DNA from: an uncultured Sulfurovum sp.
GTDB taxonomy: Bacteria > Campylobacterota > Campylobacteria > Campylobacterales > Sulfurovaceae
DNA: 15,563 bases
Assembly: GCA_937938065.1 (NCBI GenBank)
Contig: CALDBH010000075.1
Location: 1 to 15,563, forward strand
Reading direction: 5' to 3'
This document shows, in pieces, positions 6,297-13,718 of this stretch. A program made the position numbers and the translations under genes. Within the stretch, counting starts at the first letter, position 1. Each line of letters starts with the position of its first letter. Under the pieces are notes generated by a model. The model did no database searches, was not told the origin of the DNA, and saw only the letters and a list, made by a program, of their open reading frames with translations.

Positions 6297-7478
6297 ATGC
6301 AGAAAAATAAATCACTTTATATAGATACAGAGGCTCTCTCTACTTTAGCCTTGGTAAAAGCAGGACTTATTTCACCTGTAGAAAAACTGATGAACAAAGA
6401 AGAAGCCAAGATGGTCGATGAGAGTAAAATGTACAAAGGTGTACCTTTCCCTTTTTCTTTCATACTTGCGCCCCAAGGTAAAAAAAACAATCATACCCTC
6501 AAAACCCTGCAAAAGGATGATGTTGTTTCACTGATGAATGACGGGAAAAAAGTGGGTGAACTCATCGTAGAGGAAACATTTGAAGTCAACCCTTCACAGC
6601 GTCTTCATAATATCTATGGTACAGCAGACAGCTCACACCCAGGAGTCCGAAATACGACTATAAGACTTGGTAAAATAGCTGTATCTGGTGAGTATTCTGT
6701 CACCTACCCACTCATAGAAGATAACATCAAACGTATAAAAAATATGATTAATAAGACGGGTGCAAAATATATCTCTTCTATGATGCTTGCAGCAAACCCT
6801 TTAAACCGTGCACATGAAAGAATGATACGTGAAGCTATCAGTAACTCTGATCTTCTTGTGATCTTTTTACGAAAACCTTTTACCTCTGAAGGTCTTCGTT
6901 ATGACATACGGCATAATGCACTGAGTACGTTTGTCGATAATTTTTTACCACGTAATAAAGTACTCATCATCCCTTTTGAAAACTCATATATCTTTGCAGG
7001 ATATAATGAACTCATCCTGGATGCTCTTTTAGCTAAAAATTATGGATGCAGCCAACTGGTAATTGGTAAAAATCATGGTGGATTGGGATTATATTACGAT
7101 AAAAATCGTTTAAGCTCAGTCTTTGATCGTTGTCAGGACATCAATATTGACATTAAAACCATAGATGAGTATGTCTATTGTGATACGTGTAAAACACTTG
7201 TCAGTACACAGACTTGTCCTCATGGGCAACACCACCATGTACACTATGACTCAGAGTCCATCATGAAACTCATACAGGCAGGACTCATTCCTCCTTCTAT
7301 CTTGGTCAGAAAAGAAGTTTCAGCAAACATCCTCGCAGCACTTTTGCCAGAGAGATTTGAAAACCTGCAAGAGATGCACTACTCTCTCATGCCAGGTTCA
7401 GGACTCTTGGAACAACAAAGTGAAGAACAGTTCTACCTGAAACTCATCGAACTATACCAGACATCATCACTCACGTAA
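6297..7478 (+). CDS. sat: ATP sulfurylase (sulfate adenylyltransferase)-like protein with degenerate catalytic motifs
   Basis: 393 aa, the usual length for bacterial Sat, with AAAAGG 7 nt before ATG. The fold is recognisable: a PUA-like N-terminal half, then a nucleotidyltransferase domain, then a zinc ribbon (C295, C298, C307, H309) and the RAG-type segment LIQAGLIPP. However, the ATP/sulfate-binding motif normally QTRNPxHRAHE reads LAANPLNRAHE (164-174), losing the Gln, Thr, Arg and first His. GRDHAGVG reads GKNHGGLG (257-264) and the SGTxxR segment is also altered. Activation of sulfate with ATP to APS is therefore doubtful; another nucleotidyltransfer reaction or a structural role is possible. 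No other sulfate-assimilation gene is present. The order ispDF–regulator–sat–pgpA matches C. jejuni Cj1607–Cj1610, where the gene is also called sat. Confidence 0.8.
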   Translation: MQKNKSLYIDTEALSTLALVKAGLISPVEKLMNKEEAKMVDESKMYKGVPFPFSFILAPQGKKNNHTLKTLQKDDVVSLMNDGKKVGELIVEETFEVNPSQRLHNIYGTADSSHPGVRNTTIRLGKIAVSGEYSVTYPLIEDNIKRIKNMINKTGAKYISSMMLAANPLNRAHERMIREAISNSDLLVIFLRKPFTSEGLRYDIRHNALSTFVDNFLPRNKVLIIPFENSYIFAGYNELILDALLAKNYGCSQLVIGKNHGGLGLYYDKNRLSSVFDRCQDINIDIKTIDEYVYCDTCKTLVSTQTCPHGQHHHVHYDSESIMKLIQAGLIPPSILVRKEVSANILAALLPERFENLQEMHYSLMPGSGLLEQQSEEQFYLKLIELYQTSSLT

Positions 7479-7491
7479 AACAAGGGACCTT

Positions 7492-7983
7492 ATGACGATT
7501 CAAAAACTTTTTTTAACATTCTTCGGTGCAGGACTTAGCCCCAAGGCACCTGGTACAGTGGGTACACTCGCGTCACTTCCTGTAGGACTGACAGTACTTT
7601 ACTACTTTGGCACGGAAACACTTTTTATGCTTACACTTGCTATTACCATTATAGGTATTTTTGAAGTAAACAAATATGAACAAGCTACAGGTATCCATGA
7701 CCATCAGCAGATTGTCATAGATGAAGCAGCCGGTATGTGGCTTAGCCTTATGATCGCTTATGAAGCAGCTACCACTATGAACTACCCTTATGCTGAACTC
7801 TTAGCTATCGTGTTCAGTTTTGCGGCATTTCGTCTTTTTGACATCTGGAAACCCTCAACTATAGGTTGGATAGATAGAGAGCTTAAAGGTGGTCTAGGCG
7901 TGATGCTCGATGATGTATTGGCAGGAATTGCCGGTGGATTTTTAAGTGCTGTAGTACTTATGGCGATAGAGAGACTTTTTTAA
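7492..7983 (+). CDS. pgpA: Phosphatidylglycerophosphatase A
   Basis: 163 aa, the normal family length, with AAGGGA 6 nt before ATG and 13 nt after the sat-like stop. It removes phosphate from phosphatidylglycerol phosphate to give phosphatidylglycerol in the inner membrane. Family motifs are present in order: GAGLSPKAPGTVGTLASLP (12-30), DHQQIVIDEAAGMW (70-83) and the C-terminal FRLFDIWKPSTIGWIDR followed by GGLGVMLDDVLAG. Three to four hydrophobic helices are visible. Its TAA overlaps the TAA of the convergent minus-strand gene by 2 nt (gene overlap 4 nt), with no terminator hairpin visible between them. Confidence 0.93.
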   Translation: MTIQKLFLTFFGAGLSPKAPGTVGTLASLPVGLTVLYYFGTETLFMLTLAITIIGIFEVNKYEQATGIHDHQQIVIDEAAGMWLSLMIAYEAATTMNYPYAELLAIVFSFAAFRLFDIWKPSTIGWIDRELKGGLGVMLDDVLAGIAGGFLSAVVLMAIERLF

Positions 7984-8663
7984 AGGTCTTTTTTCCCTCT
8001 ACTCCATCCCCTCTTTACTATTTTCTTATTCTTATTGGGAAAAGCCTCAAAAAACATCCCTATCACAGCAGCAAGCATAATCAGATACGCTATAAATCTT
8101 GTCAAACCTGCGATCAAAGATTCATACGCTAAAAGTCCCATTGCACTGAGCATATAGTTAAAATCATGAATTGCATCTACACCTAAAAAAGATTTATGTG
8201 CCGGAAGTATGAGACCTTCATGGGCTGTAGAGAGATACCACGCCGTGTATTGGAGAGAGAACCCCACAAAAAAGAGTGCTATCAGAGCAGCAAACAGATT
8301 ACCTTTTCTATAATAATAGTAACCAATTAGTCCTGGAAAAAGTAATTGGAAGATCGTTCCATTGGCCATAGTGAGAAACTCCGGACAAGGTAAGATATAA
8401 CAGACACCATGTCCGCCTTCATGGATGATGCCCAAAGTCTGATTGGCCACAAAAAAGTAAAGGGTAAATATCTTCTGTATCAATGAGTCACCCTGTTGAT
8501 AACTTGGTTCCCATGGTGCATAATGAGGGAAAAGCAACAAAAATAGCACAAAGATCCCTAATGTGACTCTCTTTGCCCTTAAGCTGGATTCTAACGAAGA
8601 TTCACTCTCATCCTTCTCTTCATTATCCTGATGCAAATGTTTAAAAGGATTGCTTTTAGGCAT
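7980..8663 (-). CDS. Polytopic membrane protein with HEGGH metalloprotease-like motif, function unknown
   Basis: 227 aa. The first 32 residues are charged and cytoplasmic-looking (EEKDESESS). About five hydrophobic segments follow (33-46, 66-80, 100-118, 124-145, 171-208). HEGGH at 81-85 follows a hydrophobic helix, as in zinc-dependent intramembrane-type peptidases (M50-like HExxH). A possible later ligand is in GVDAIHDFNY (161-170). It could be a site-2-type protease or a non-proteolytic relative; the family is not recognised with certainty. The gene overlaps the end of the GTPase gene by 8 nt and has no separate ribosome site, so its translation is probably coupled to the GTPase. Confidence 0.7.
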   Translation of the reverse strand: MPKSNPFKHLHQDNEEKDESESSLESSLRAKRVTLGIFVLFLLLFPHYAPWEPSYQQGDSLIQKIFTLYFFVANQTLGIIHEGGHGVCYILPCPEFLTMANGTIFQLLFPGLIGYYYYRKGNLFAALIALFFVGFSLQYTAWYLSTAHEGLILPAHKSFLGVDAIHDFNYMLSAMGLLAYESLIAGLTRFIAYLIMLAAVIGMFFEAFPNKNKKIVKRGWSRGKKDL

Positions 8664-10053
8664 CGATCAAAGACTTTAATGTACGTTTGATTATCCCTTC
8701 ATACTCTTCAAGCTCCCCTGCTTCCAAAGTTTTCCCTGAACGAAACTTTTTATGGTATTTTTCTAACGCATTTCTTGAGGTATCATCTAACCATTTCTCT
8801 TTAAAGGTCTGATCCATCTCTATATTAAACACTTCTCTCTTGGCATGTGATATTTGTGCTACTTTCACAGTATGATATATGGCACGCCCTAGTAAAATAT
8901 AAGGGAAGTTTCTATTTTGCATAGGACCCATCTCTAAGTAACGTTTACCCATGGTCTGCCCAAGAACTTTCACTTCTGAGAGTTCATTAAAGCCAAAATA
9001 TGCACCTGTTCCACCTACCAATGCACCTATAGCACCACCCAAAAGAAGTGTATGCCCAGCCAACAGTAAATCTATACCTGCACCTGTAACTGCTCCGGAA
9101 GTTGCACCTGTAATAATAAGTTCTTTACGTGTCAGTCCAAATACAGAGGCTGTCTGTTCAGAAAAGAGATCCATCCCTTCAAATGTCAAGACTTTTTTTT
9201 CTTTCTGCAGGTGGCCATGGTTCCAAACCTCTTCTATACTCTTCTGTGTAGAAACCTCTAAGTCTCGTAAACGGTCTTTATAGTTACTTTCTATCTTCTC
9301 TTTCTCTTTTTCACTTGCCTCTTGAGTATAGAAATAGAGTTTTTCAACCATGCTAACAGAATCATACACCAATCTTGACACTAGTGATGCACTTTGTTCA
9401 AGCATCTGTTCCTTATACTGTTTCAGAAGTTTAATCGATGCTTTAACTGGGGCTATCCACTCCTCCTTGAGCTGTGCAATACTCTCCAATATACTCATAT
9501 GCTGTTCAAGACTTGCCTGCATAGGATTAAATGTACGGACCATTCTAAAATATTGTTCAAGCGCTACTTTCCACTCTTCACTGTAGTCCGAGTCATCAAT
9601 ATGGTTAATCAATGCCATAGAAGGCTGACCGGTCCAACGAAGTATCTCCATCTCTGTCTCGTACTCTTCACCATAAGGTTGTGAACCGTCTACTACATAG
9701 ATAATCCCCGCACCCTCCATGATGGGTTCAAGTAGTTCTATTTCATCGTTGAATCGTTCATCATCTCTGTGTTCATTGATAAATGCCTGTACCACTTCAT
9801 GCTTTTTGTTTGCAGGAACATCATGTTTTTCAAGCCATGCAAGTACTCTTCTTGCTCTTTGAAAACCAGGAGTATCAAAAAGTTCATATAAAACTTTTCC
9901 ATCTACACTTAGAGGAAAACTACGTTTTTTTGTTGTGGTCCCCGGAGTATCTGATATCTGTACAGAGTCATCAAGGGCAAGAGCCGATACTATAGAACTC
10001 TTACCTTTATTCGGGTGTCCCACTACAGCAAATTTAGGGTGTGTAGATGTCAT
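8656..10053 (-). CDS. Era-like GTPase with C-terminal DUF3482-type domain
   Basis: 465 aa from the ATG at 10053, chosen because it overlaps the upstream stop as ATGA; a GTG at 10065 is an alternative. The G domain has G1 GHPNKGKSS (12-20), a DTPGTTT segment at 35-41 around the switch-I threonines, G3 DTPG (60-63) and a G4 NHID (150-153) in which His replaces the usual Lys of NKxD. A long charged helical stretch (about 205-285) looks like a coiled coil. It is followed by a Gly/Ala-rich hydrophobic segment (311-354, with GATSGAVTGAG) that could insert in a membrane like a glycine zipper. The architecture fits the GTPase/DUF3482 family, which I recall is often encoded next to DUF2868 proteins, as here. 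Cellular role is unknown. Confidence 0.85.
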   Translation of the reverse strand: MTSTHPKFAVVGHPNKGKSSIVSALALDDSVQISDTPGTTTKKRSFPLSVDGKVLYELFDTPGFQRARRVLAWLEKHDVPANKKHEVVQAFINEHRDDERFNDEIELLEPIMEGAGIIYVVDGSQPYGEEYETEMEILRWTGQPSMALINHIDDSDYSEEWKVALEQYFRMVRTFNPMQASLEQHMSILESIAQLKEEWIAPVKASIKLLKQYKEQMLEQSASLVSRLVYDSVSMVEKLYFYTQEASEKEKEKIESNYKDRLRDLEVSTQKSIEEVWNHGHLQKEKKVLTFEGMDLFSEQTASVFGLTRKELIITGATSGAVTGAGIDLLLAGHTLLLGGAIGALVGGTGAYFGFNELSEVKVLGQTMGKRYLEMGPMQNRNFPYILLGRAIYHTVKVAQISHAKREVFNIEMDQTFKEKWLDDTSRNALEKYHKKFRSGKTLEAGELEEYEGIIKRTLKSLIDA

Positions 10054-11432
10054 CTTTTTAACCACACTTTCTTATTTTTCAATAATGAAAGTTTATTTTC
10101 CCACACATCTATCTCTTTATCAGTGATTTCATAATAATTTTCCATAGTACCGATAGGCATAACGATTACTTTATCTACTTTGCCGGCCAAATCACTTAAG
10201 TAATCCACGAAATCCATCGTTGGAGGCTCCCATCCCTTTACAAACAAAAGTACTTCACCATGACTTTTGGAGATCACTTCGGCATCCTCATCAAAACTGT
10301 TTGCTCCCCCAACTTCAAAATGTCTAGGTGCGATAACCTGCATACTGTCACCTAATAACAATAGTTCATCATGTGGTATGGCCCATCCATGTATCACATC
10401 ATAAGAGGCATCCAGTGCATTTATTATTTGTTCATAACTTTTGTCATTAGGGATAAATGTACTCTCTCTTTTCTTCGCATGTGTAGAGATGATAGGTTCA
10501 TTGATCTCTCTGAGTAATTTGCTCGTTCCCTTCAATGTTAAGAGAGATTCTTTGATTGCACTGTTACATCCAATAGAGGCAAGAATAAACATCAAGATAC
10601 GTAAAAAAATAGCGTAAAATAACGTGGAAAAAGCCAAAAATTTCCACCACTCACCAAGTTGTGAAGCACGTGCGATCATCTCCTCATTCAGTTTCTCACC
10701 CAGTCTAAAATATTGGCTTTGCTCTATAAGTTCCAAGGAAGGTACAGCAGAAGGTATAAGCTCTCTCCATGGAAATGCTAAAGTATATAAAAAATCATAG
10801 AATGCTTCAGGGGAAATATTAAGTGTTGTACTCCATGCAAAAGCAATATCTTTGGTCACAACCACGCCTAAAAGTGATAACAATAAACCAAATGAAAAAA
10901 ACAAAACAACTATTTGTGAACGTCTAATGATCACCCAGTTTGCCAGAAGAGGGTTGATCTGAAATGATTTGATGTTATCTTCTATCTTTGTAGGTAGTAA
11001 CCCCAGTATCTTTTCCATCCAAAAAGCTGGAGAAAGATGTATCAATACACTCTCCGCACTACTAGCTCTAAACATAGCCAAAAGAGTAAACAGCATAGTA
11101 AAAAGAGGAAAGAAAATGACCACAGCTATAAAATAGATAACATTCACTGGTTCACGTCCACTATAAGAGAGTAATCCTATCCCGGCTAAGACTCCTAAAG
11201 CAAATGCTATAAGTACAAGTGCAAAGGTCACCCGGTATAAATAAGAAGAAAATATTTCACTTAACAATGGTCTTTTCAACCTATGTTTATGTTCCTCTAC
11301 CCATACTAAAATCTGCTCAATAGGTTTATTTTTCAGCATCACATGTGTTAAGCCGAAAGCACGGTTATCTTCTCTCGTAGAAGGATCAACCTCCAATAGC
11401 TCGCAAAGGTTTACATAGGGCTTTATATTCAT
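10050..11432 (-). CDS. DUF2868-type multispanning membrane protein, partner of the downstream GTPase
   Basis: 460 aa. Four clear transmembrane segments are visible at about 67-89, 97-120, 173-193 and 264-287. A soluble C-terminal domain of about 170 residues follows and contains an alpha/beta pattern with EVLLFVKGWEPP and KVIVMPIGT. The N-terminal 65 residues are soluble and basic near the first helix. Length and layout match the DUF2868 family, and pairing with a DUF3482 GTPase supports this. The ATG is 3 nt after the malic-enzyme stop (weak GAGAA ribosome site) and its stop overlaps the GTPase start by 4 nt. The soluble domain may be the binding surface for the GTPase; this is inference. 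Confidence 0.8.
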   Translation of the reverse strand: MNIKPYVNLCELLEVDPSTREDNRAFGLTHVMLKNKPIEQILVWVEEHKHRLKRPLLSEIFSSYLYRVTFALVLIAFALGVLAGIGLLSYSGREPVNVIYFIAVVIFFPLFTMLFTLLAMFRASSAESVLIHLSPAFWMEKILGLLPTKIEDNIKSFQINPLLANWVIIRRSQIVVLFFSFGLLLSLLGVVVTKDIAFAWSTTLNISPEAFYDFLYTLAFPWRELIPSAVPSLELIEQSQYFRLGEKLNEEMIARASQLGEWWKFLAFSTLFYAIFLRILMFILASIGCNSAIKESLLTLKGTSKLLREINEPIISTHAKKRESTFIPNDKSYEQIINALDASYDVIHGWAIPHDELLLLGDSMQVIAPRHFEVGGANSFDEDAEVISKSHGEVLLFVKGWEPPTMDFVDYLSDLAGKVDKVIVMPIGTMENYYEITDKEIDVWENKLSLLKNKKVWLKR

Positions 11433-11435
11433 CTA

Positions 11436-12710
11436 TTATTTTTTCTCAGTAGTGCCATAAATAATGAATCGTAACTGCTCTGTGTATGCTTCATGATCAT
11501 AATTCTCTACACGTGCAACACCCTCTTCAAAAGCTGCTTTTGCTACGGCAGAAGCAACCCATATCAATGCTTCTTTGTTAAAAGGCAAAGGAATGATATG
11601 CTCTTTCCCGTACTCAATATTATCATTATGATATGCAGCCTTCACATGATTAGGTACAGGCTCTTTCGCTAAAGCTGCAAGTGCTTTAGCTGCTGACATT
11701 TTCATACCTTCTGTGATCTTTTTTGCATGTACATCCAATGCACCTCTAAATATAAAAGGGAAACCAAGTACATTGTTTATCTGATTAGGATAATCAGAAC
11801 GACCTGTACCGATGATAGCATCATCTCTGACCTCTATGATTTCTTCTGGTAGTATCTCTGGGATAGGGTTAGCTAAAGCAAAGATAATAGGTTCATGAGC
11901 CATTTTGGCTACCATCTCCTTAGTTAAAATACCTGCAACACTCAAACCTAAAAACATATCTGCATTTTCGATCACATCATCCAGTGTCTTAGCTTCTGTT
12001 TCTATGGCAAACGGTGCTTTGTATTCATTTAAATCTGTTCTTGTAGTGGTGAGTACTCCTCTACTGTCACACATAACGATATTTTTCACACCTAAACTCT
12101 TGTACATCTTAGCACATGAGATACCTGCAGCACCTGAACCATTCACCACTATTTTGATCTCCTCGACTTTTTTACCAGTCAGTTCAAGTACATTCATTAA
12201 TCCAGCCGTGGTGATAATTGCCGTTCCGTGTTGGTCATCATGAAATACAGGAATATCCAATGCTTCTTGTAACTCTTTCTCAATCTCAAAACATTGGGGG
12301 GCTTTGATGTCTTCAAGGTTAATACCTCCAAAAGTCGGGGCAATCGCTTTACATGTAGTGACTATCTCTTCTATAGTATGCACATCTAGCTCTATATCAA
12401 AAGTATCTACATTCGCAAACTTTTTAAAAAGTACCGACTTTCCTTCCATCACGGGTTTTGATGCAAGAGGCCCAATATTTCCAAGCCCGAGAACCGATGA
12501 ACCATCCGAGATCACTGCAACTAAATTTGAACGATTGGTATATTCAAAAGAGAGATTTTCATCTTTTGCAATTTCAAGACAAGGTATAGCTACACCCGGA
12601 GTGTAAGCAAGTGAAAGTTCATGTTGTGTTTCACAAGGTTTCGTAAGGTCTATACCTATCTTTCCTTGCTTATGATAAGCCAATACTTCTTCCTTGCTTA
12701 TTTCAGACAT
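11436..12710 (-). CDS. maeB: Malic enzyme (MaeB-type, short form without phosphotransacetylase domain)
   Basis: 424 aa. It oxidatively decarboxylates malate to pyruvate with NAD(P) in the cytoplasm. Visible motifs are YTPGVA (36-41), SDGSSVLGLGNIGP, FGGINLEDIKAPQCF with the catalytic/metal acidic residues, FHDDQHGTA, the Rossmann loop VVNGSGAAGISCAK, and GTGRSDYPNQINNVLGFPFIFRGAL-type C-terminal signature (split here: GTGRSDYPNQINNV then LGFPFIFRGAL). E. coli MaeB carries an additional phosphotransacetylase-like domain, absent here; the short form is common. AAGGTG lies 5 nt before ATG. A TATAAT 28 nt upstream suggests its own promoter, so this gene probably leads the operon that includes the DUF2868/GTPase/HEGGH genes. 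Confidence 0.94.
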   Translation of the reverse strand: MSEISKEEVLAYHKQGKIGIDLTKPCETQHELSLAYTPGVAIPCLEIAKDENLSFEYTNRSNLVAVISDGSSVLGLGNIGPLASKPVMEGKSVLFKKFANVDTFDIELDVHTIEEIVTTCKAIAPTFGGINLEDIKAPQCFEIEKELQEALDIPVFHDDQHGTAIITTAGLMNVLELTGKKVEEIKIVVNGSGAAGISCAKMYKSLGVKNIVMCDSRGVLTTTRTDLNEYKAPFAIETEAKTLDDVIENADMFLGLSVAGILTKEMVAKMAHEPIIFALANPIPEILPEEIIEVRDDAIIGTGRSDYPNQINNVLGFPFIFRGALDVHAKKITEGMKMSAAKALAALAKEPVPNHVKAAYHNDNIEYGKEHIIPLPFNKEALIWVASAVAKAAFEEGVARVENYDHEAYTEQLRFIIYGTTEKK

Positions 12711-12738
12711 TTATCACCTTACAGTTTTAATATGAAAT

Positions 12739-12744
12739 ATTATA
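12739..12744 (-). promoter_or_regulatory. Candidate -10 box for maeB operon
   Basis: On the minus strand this reads TATAAT, 28 nt before the maeB ATG and within the 61-nt gap after the preceding gene. No convincing -35 box is visible. Confidence 0.5.
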
Positions 12745-12771
12745 CTGCAAGTAAGATAAGGGTAACTCTAA

Positions 12772-13245
12772 TTATACTGGGAAATACTCTTCAATAATTT
12801 GTGGGAAAAGTTTCATCGTTTTTCTTGCCTTGTCAATTTTAGGCTGAAATACTTCTGCAGAGTTTGGAAACTTTGTCATACATTCTGTATAAATGGCAAT
12901 TTTCTCTTCCATGTGTGCTTCAAGAGCATCAAGTACAGCTTGCATATTTTCTCTGCTCGTTGCAAACTTCATAAGTAGTTCAAACATACGTTTACGTGGG
13001 TGAATCGCCATAGAGTCCCCTGCTGCAAGAGCAATATCTTTAATGTCCCATCTCGAAATATAGATGCCACTTACATGCGGAGCGATAAGCTTCGCATAAA
13101 GCGCTTCTGTGTATGAAGGATAATCTTTAAGATCTACCTCTTCATCAGAAGCACACTGTCCATCGGGACCGAATGCTGGCTTACCATTAAAGTTCTTCGC
13201 ATTTAACTCTTCAAATTCTTTTCTTAAATCGCCTATATCTCTCAT
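12772..13245 (-). CDS. Conserved-looking helical protein of unknown function
   Basis: 157 aa, soluble, no signal peptide or membrane segment. It is mostly helical by composition, with a central HPRKRMFELLMKFA segment and a C-terminal acidic-aromatic end (EEYFPV). Only two Cys (C31, C121), so not an obvious cofactor protein. I do not recognise the family. Its ATG overlaps the preceding stop as ATGA, so it is translationally coupled in the TorD/ferredoxin operon. The layout of helices with a late FPQIIEEYFPV segment is compatible with an assembly chaperone, but this is a guess from context. Confidence 0.75.
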   Translation of the reverse strand: MRDIGDLRKEFEELNAKNFNGKPAFGPDGQCASDEEVDLKDYPSYTEALYAKLIAPHVSGIYISRWDIKDIALAAGDSMAIHPRKRMFELLMKFATSRENMQAVLDALEAHMEEKIAIYTECMTKFPNSAEVFQPKIDKARKTMKLFPQIIEEYFPV

Positions 13246-13718
13246 TCTTTATCTCCTATTAGTAGCGGAATATCATCCACATTAATTTTTGCATCAAACC
13301 ATCTGTTTGCTATCAACATCATCTTTGTCACAAAAATGATCTGGTCATCTAAGAATTCCGGTTTGTCATAGAGTACTTTTGCCTCATCATCCAGACAAAA
13401 TCCTTTGACTTTTCCATCAGCAACTTCTATAAAGTCTACACGTCCTTCTCTCTGGGCACAACTGTTCAAACTTTCACAATAGTGTACAGCTTTAGCACCA
13501 AACTCTTTTTCTATCATCATTTGTGTGACTTTTGACTCTCCGACATTGCTCATTGTAAAATCAAAATGTTCATCTGTAATGTTCAATGCGATAGCCGTTG
13601 CATTAATGCCATTTCGTTTCATGATCCTGTTAAAGTATTTTCTCATGTACCCTGTTTGGGCATTATATCCCAGTATGGTACAGAGTCCTGTGTCAGGCTT
13701 GATTTCATGTGGCTGCAT
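13242..13718 (-). CDS. Protein resembling the substrate-binding domain of shikimate dehydrogenase, function unknown
   Basis: 158 aa, soluble. The start overlaps the ferredoxin stop by 1 nt (TAATG), with AGGGGAAG upstream. The sequence CTILGYNAQTGYMRKYFNRI (13-32) aligns by eye with the AroE opening GVIGxPxxHSLSPxxHNxxF, the segment INATAIALNI with the following strand, SNVGESK with the catalytic-lysine motif NVTxPHK, and IEVADGKVKGFCLDD with NTIVxxDGKLxGxNTDG. The NADP-binding half of AroE is absent. The SHSLSP serines are lost, so shikimate binding is doubtful. This is a by-eye resemblance only. The operon suggests a role with the TorD chaperone and ferredoxin rather than aromatic biosynthesis. 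Confidence 0.6.
   Translation of the reverse strand: MQPHEIKPDTGLCTILGYNAQTGYMRKYFNRIMKRNGINATAIALNITDEHFDFTMSNVGESKVTQMMIEKEFGAKAVHYCESLNSCAQREGRVDFIEVADGKVKGFCLDDEAKVLYDKPEFLDDQIIFVTKMMLIANRWFDAKINVDDIPLLIGDKE

Noticed and set aside
8951..9684. Several plus-strand open frames opposite the GTPase gene
   Set aside because: They mirror the codon structure of a clearly real minus-strand GTPase and show no domain.
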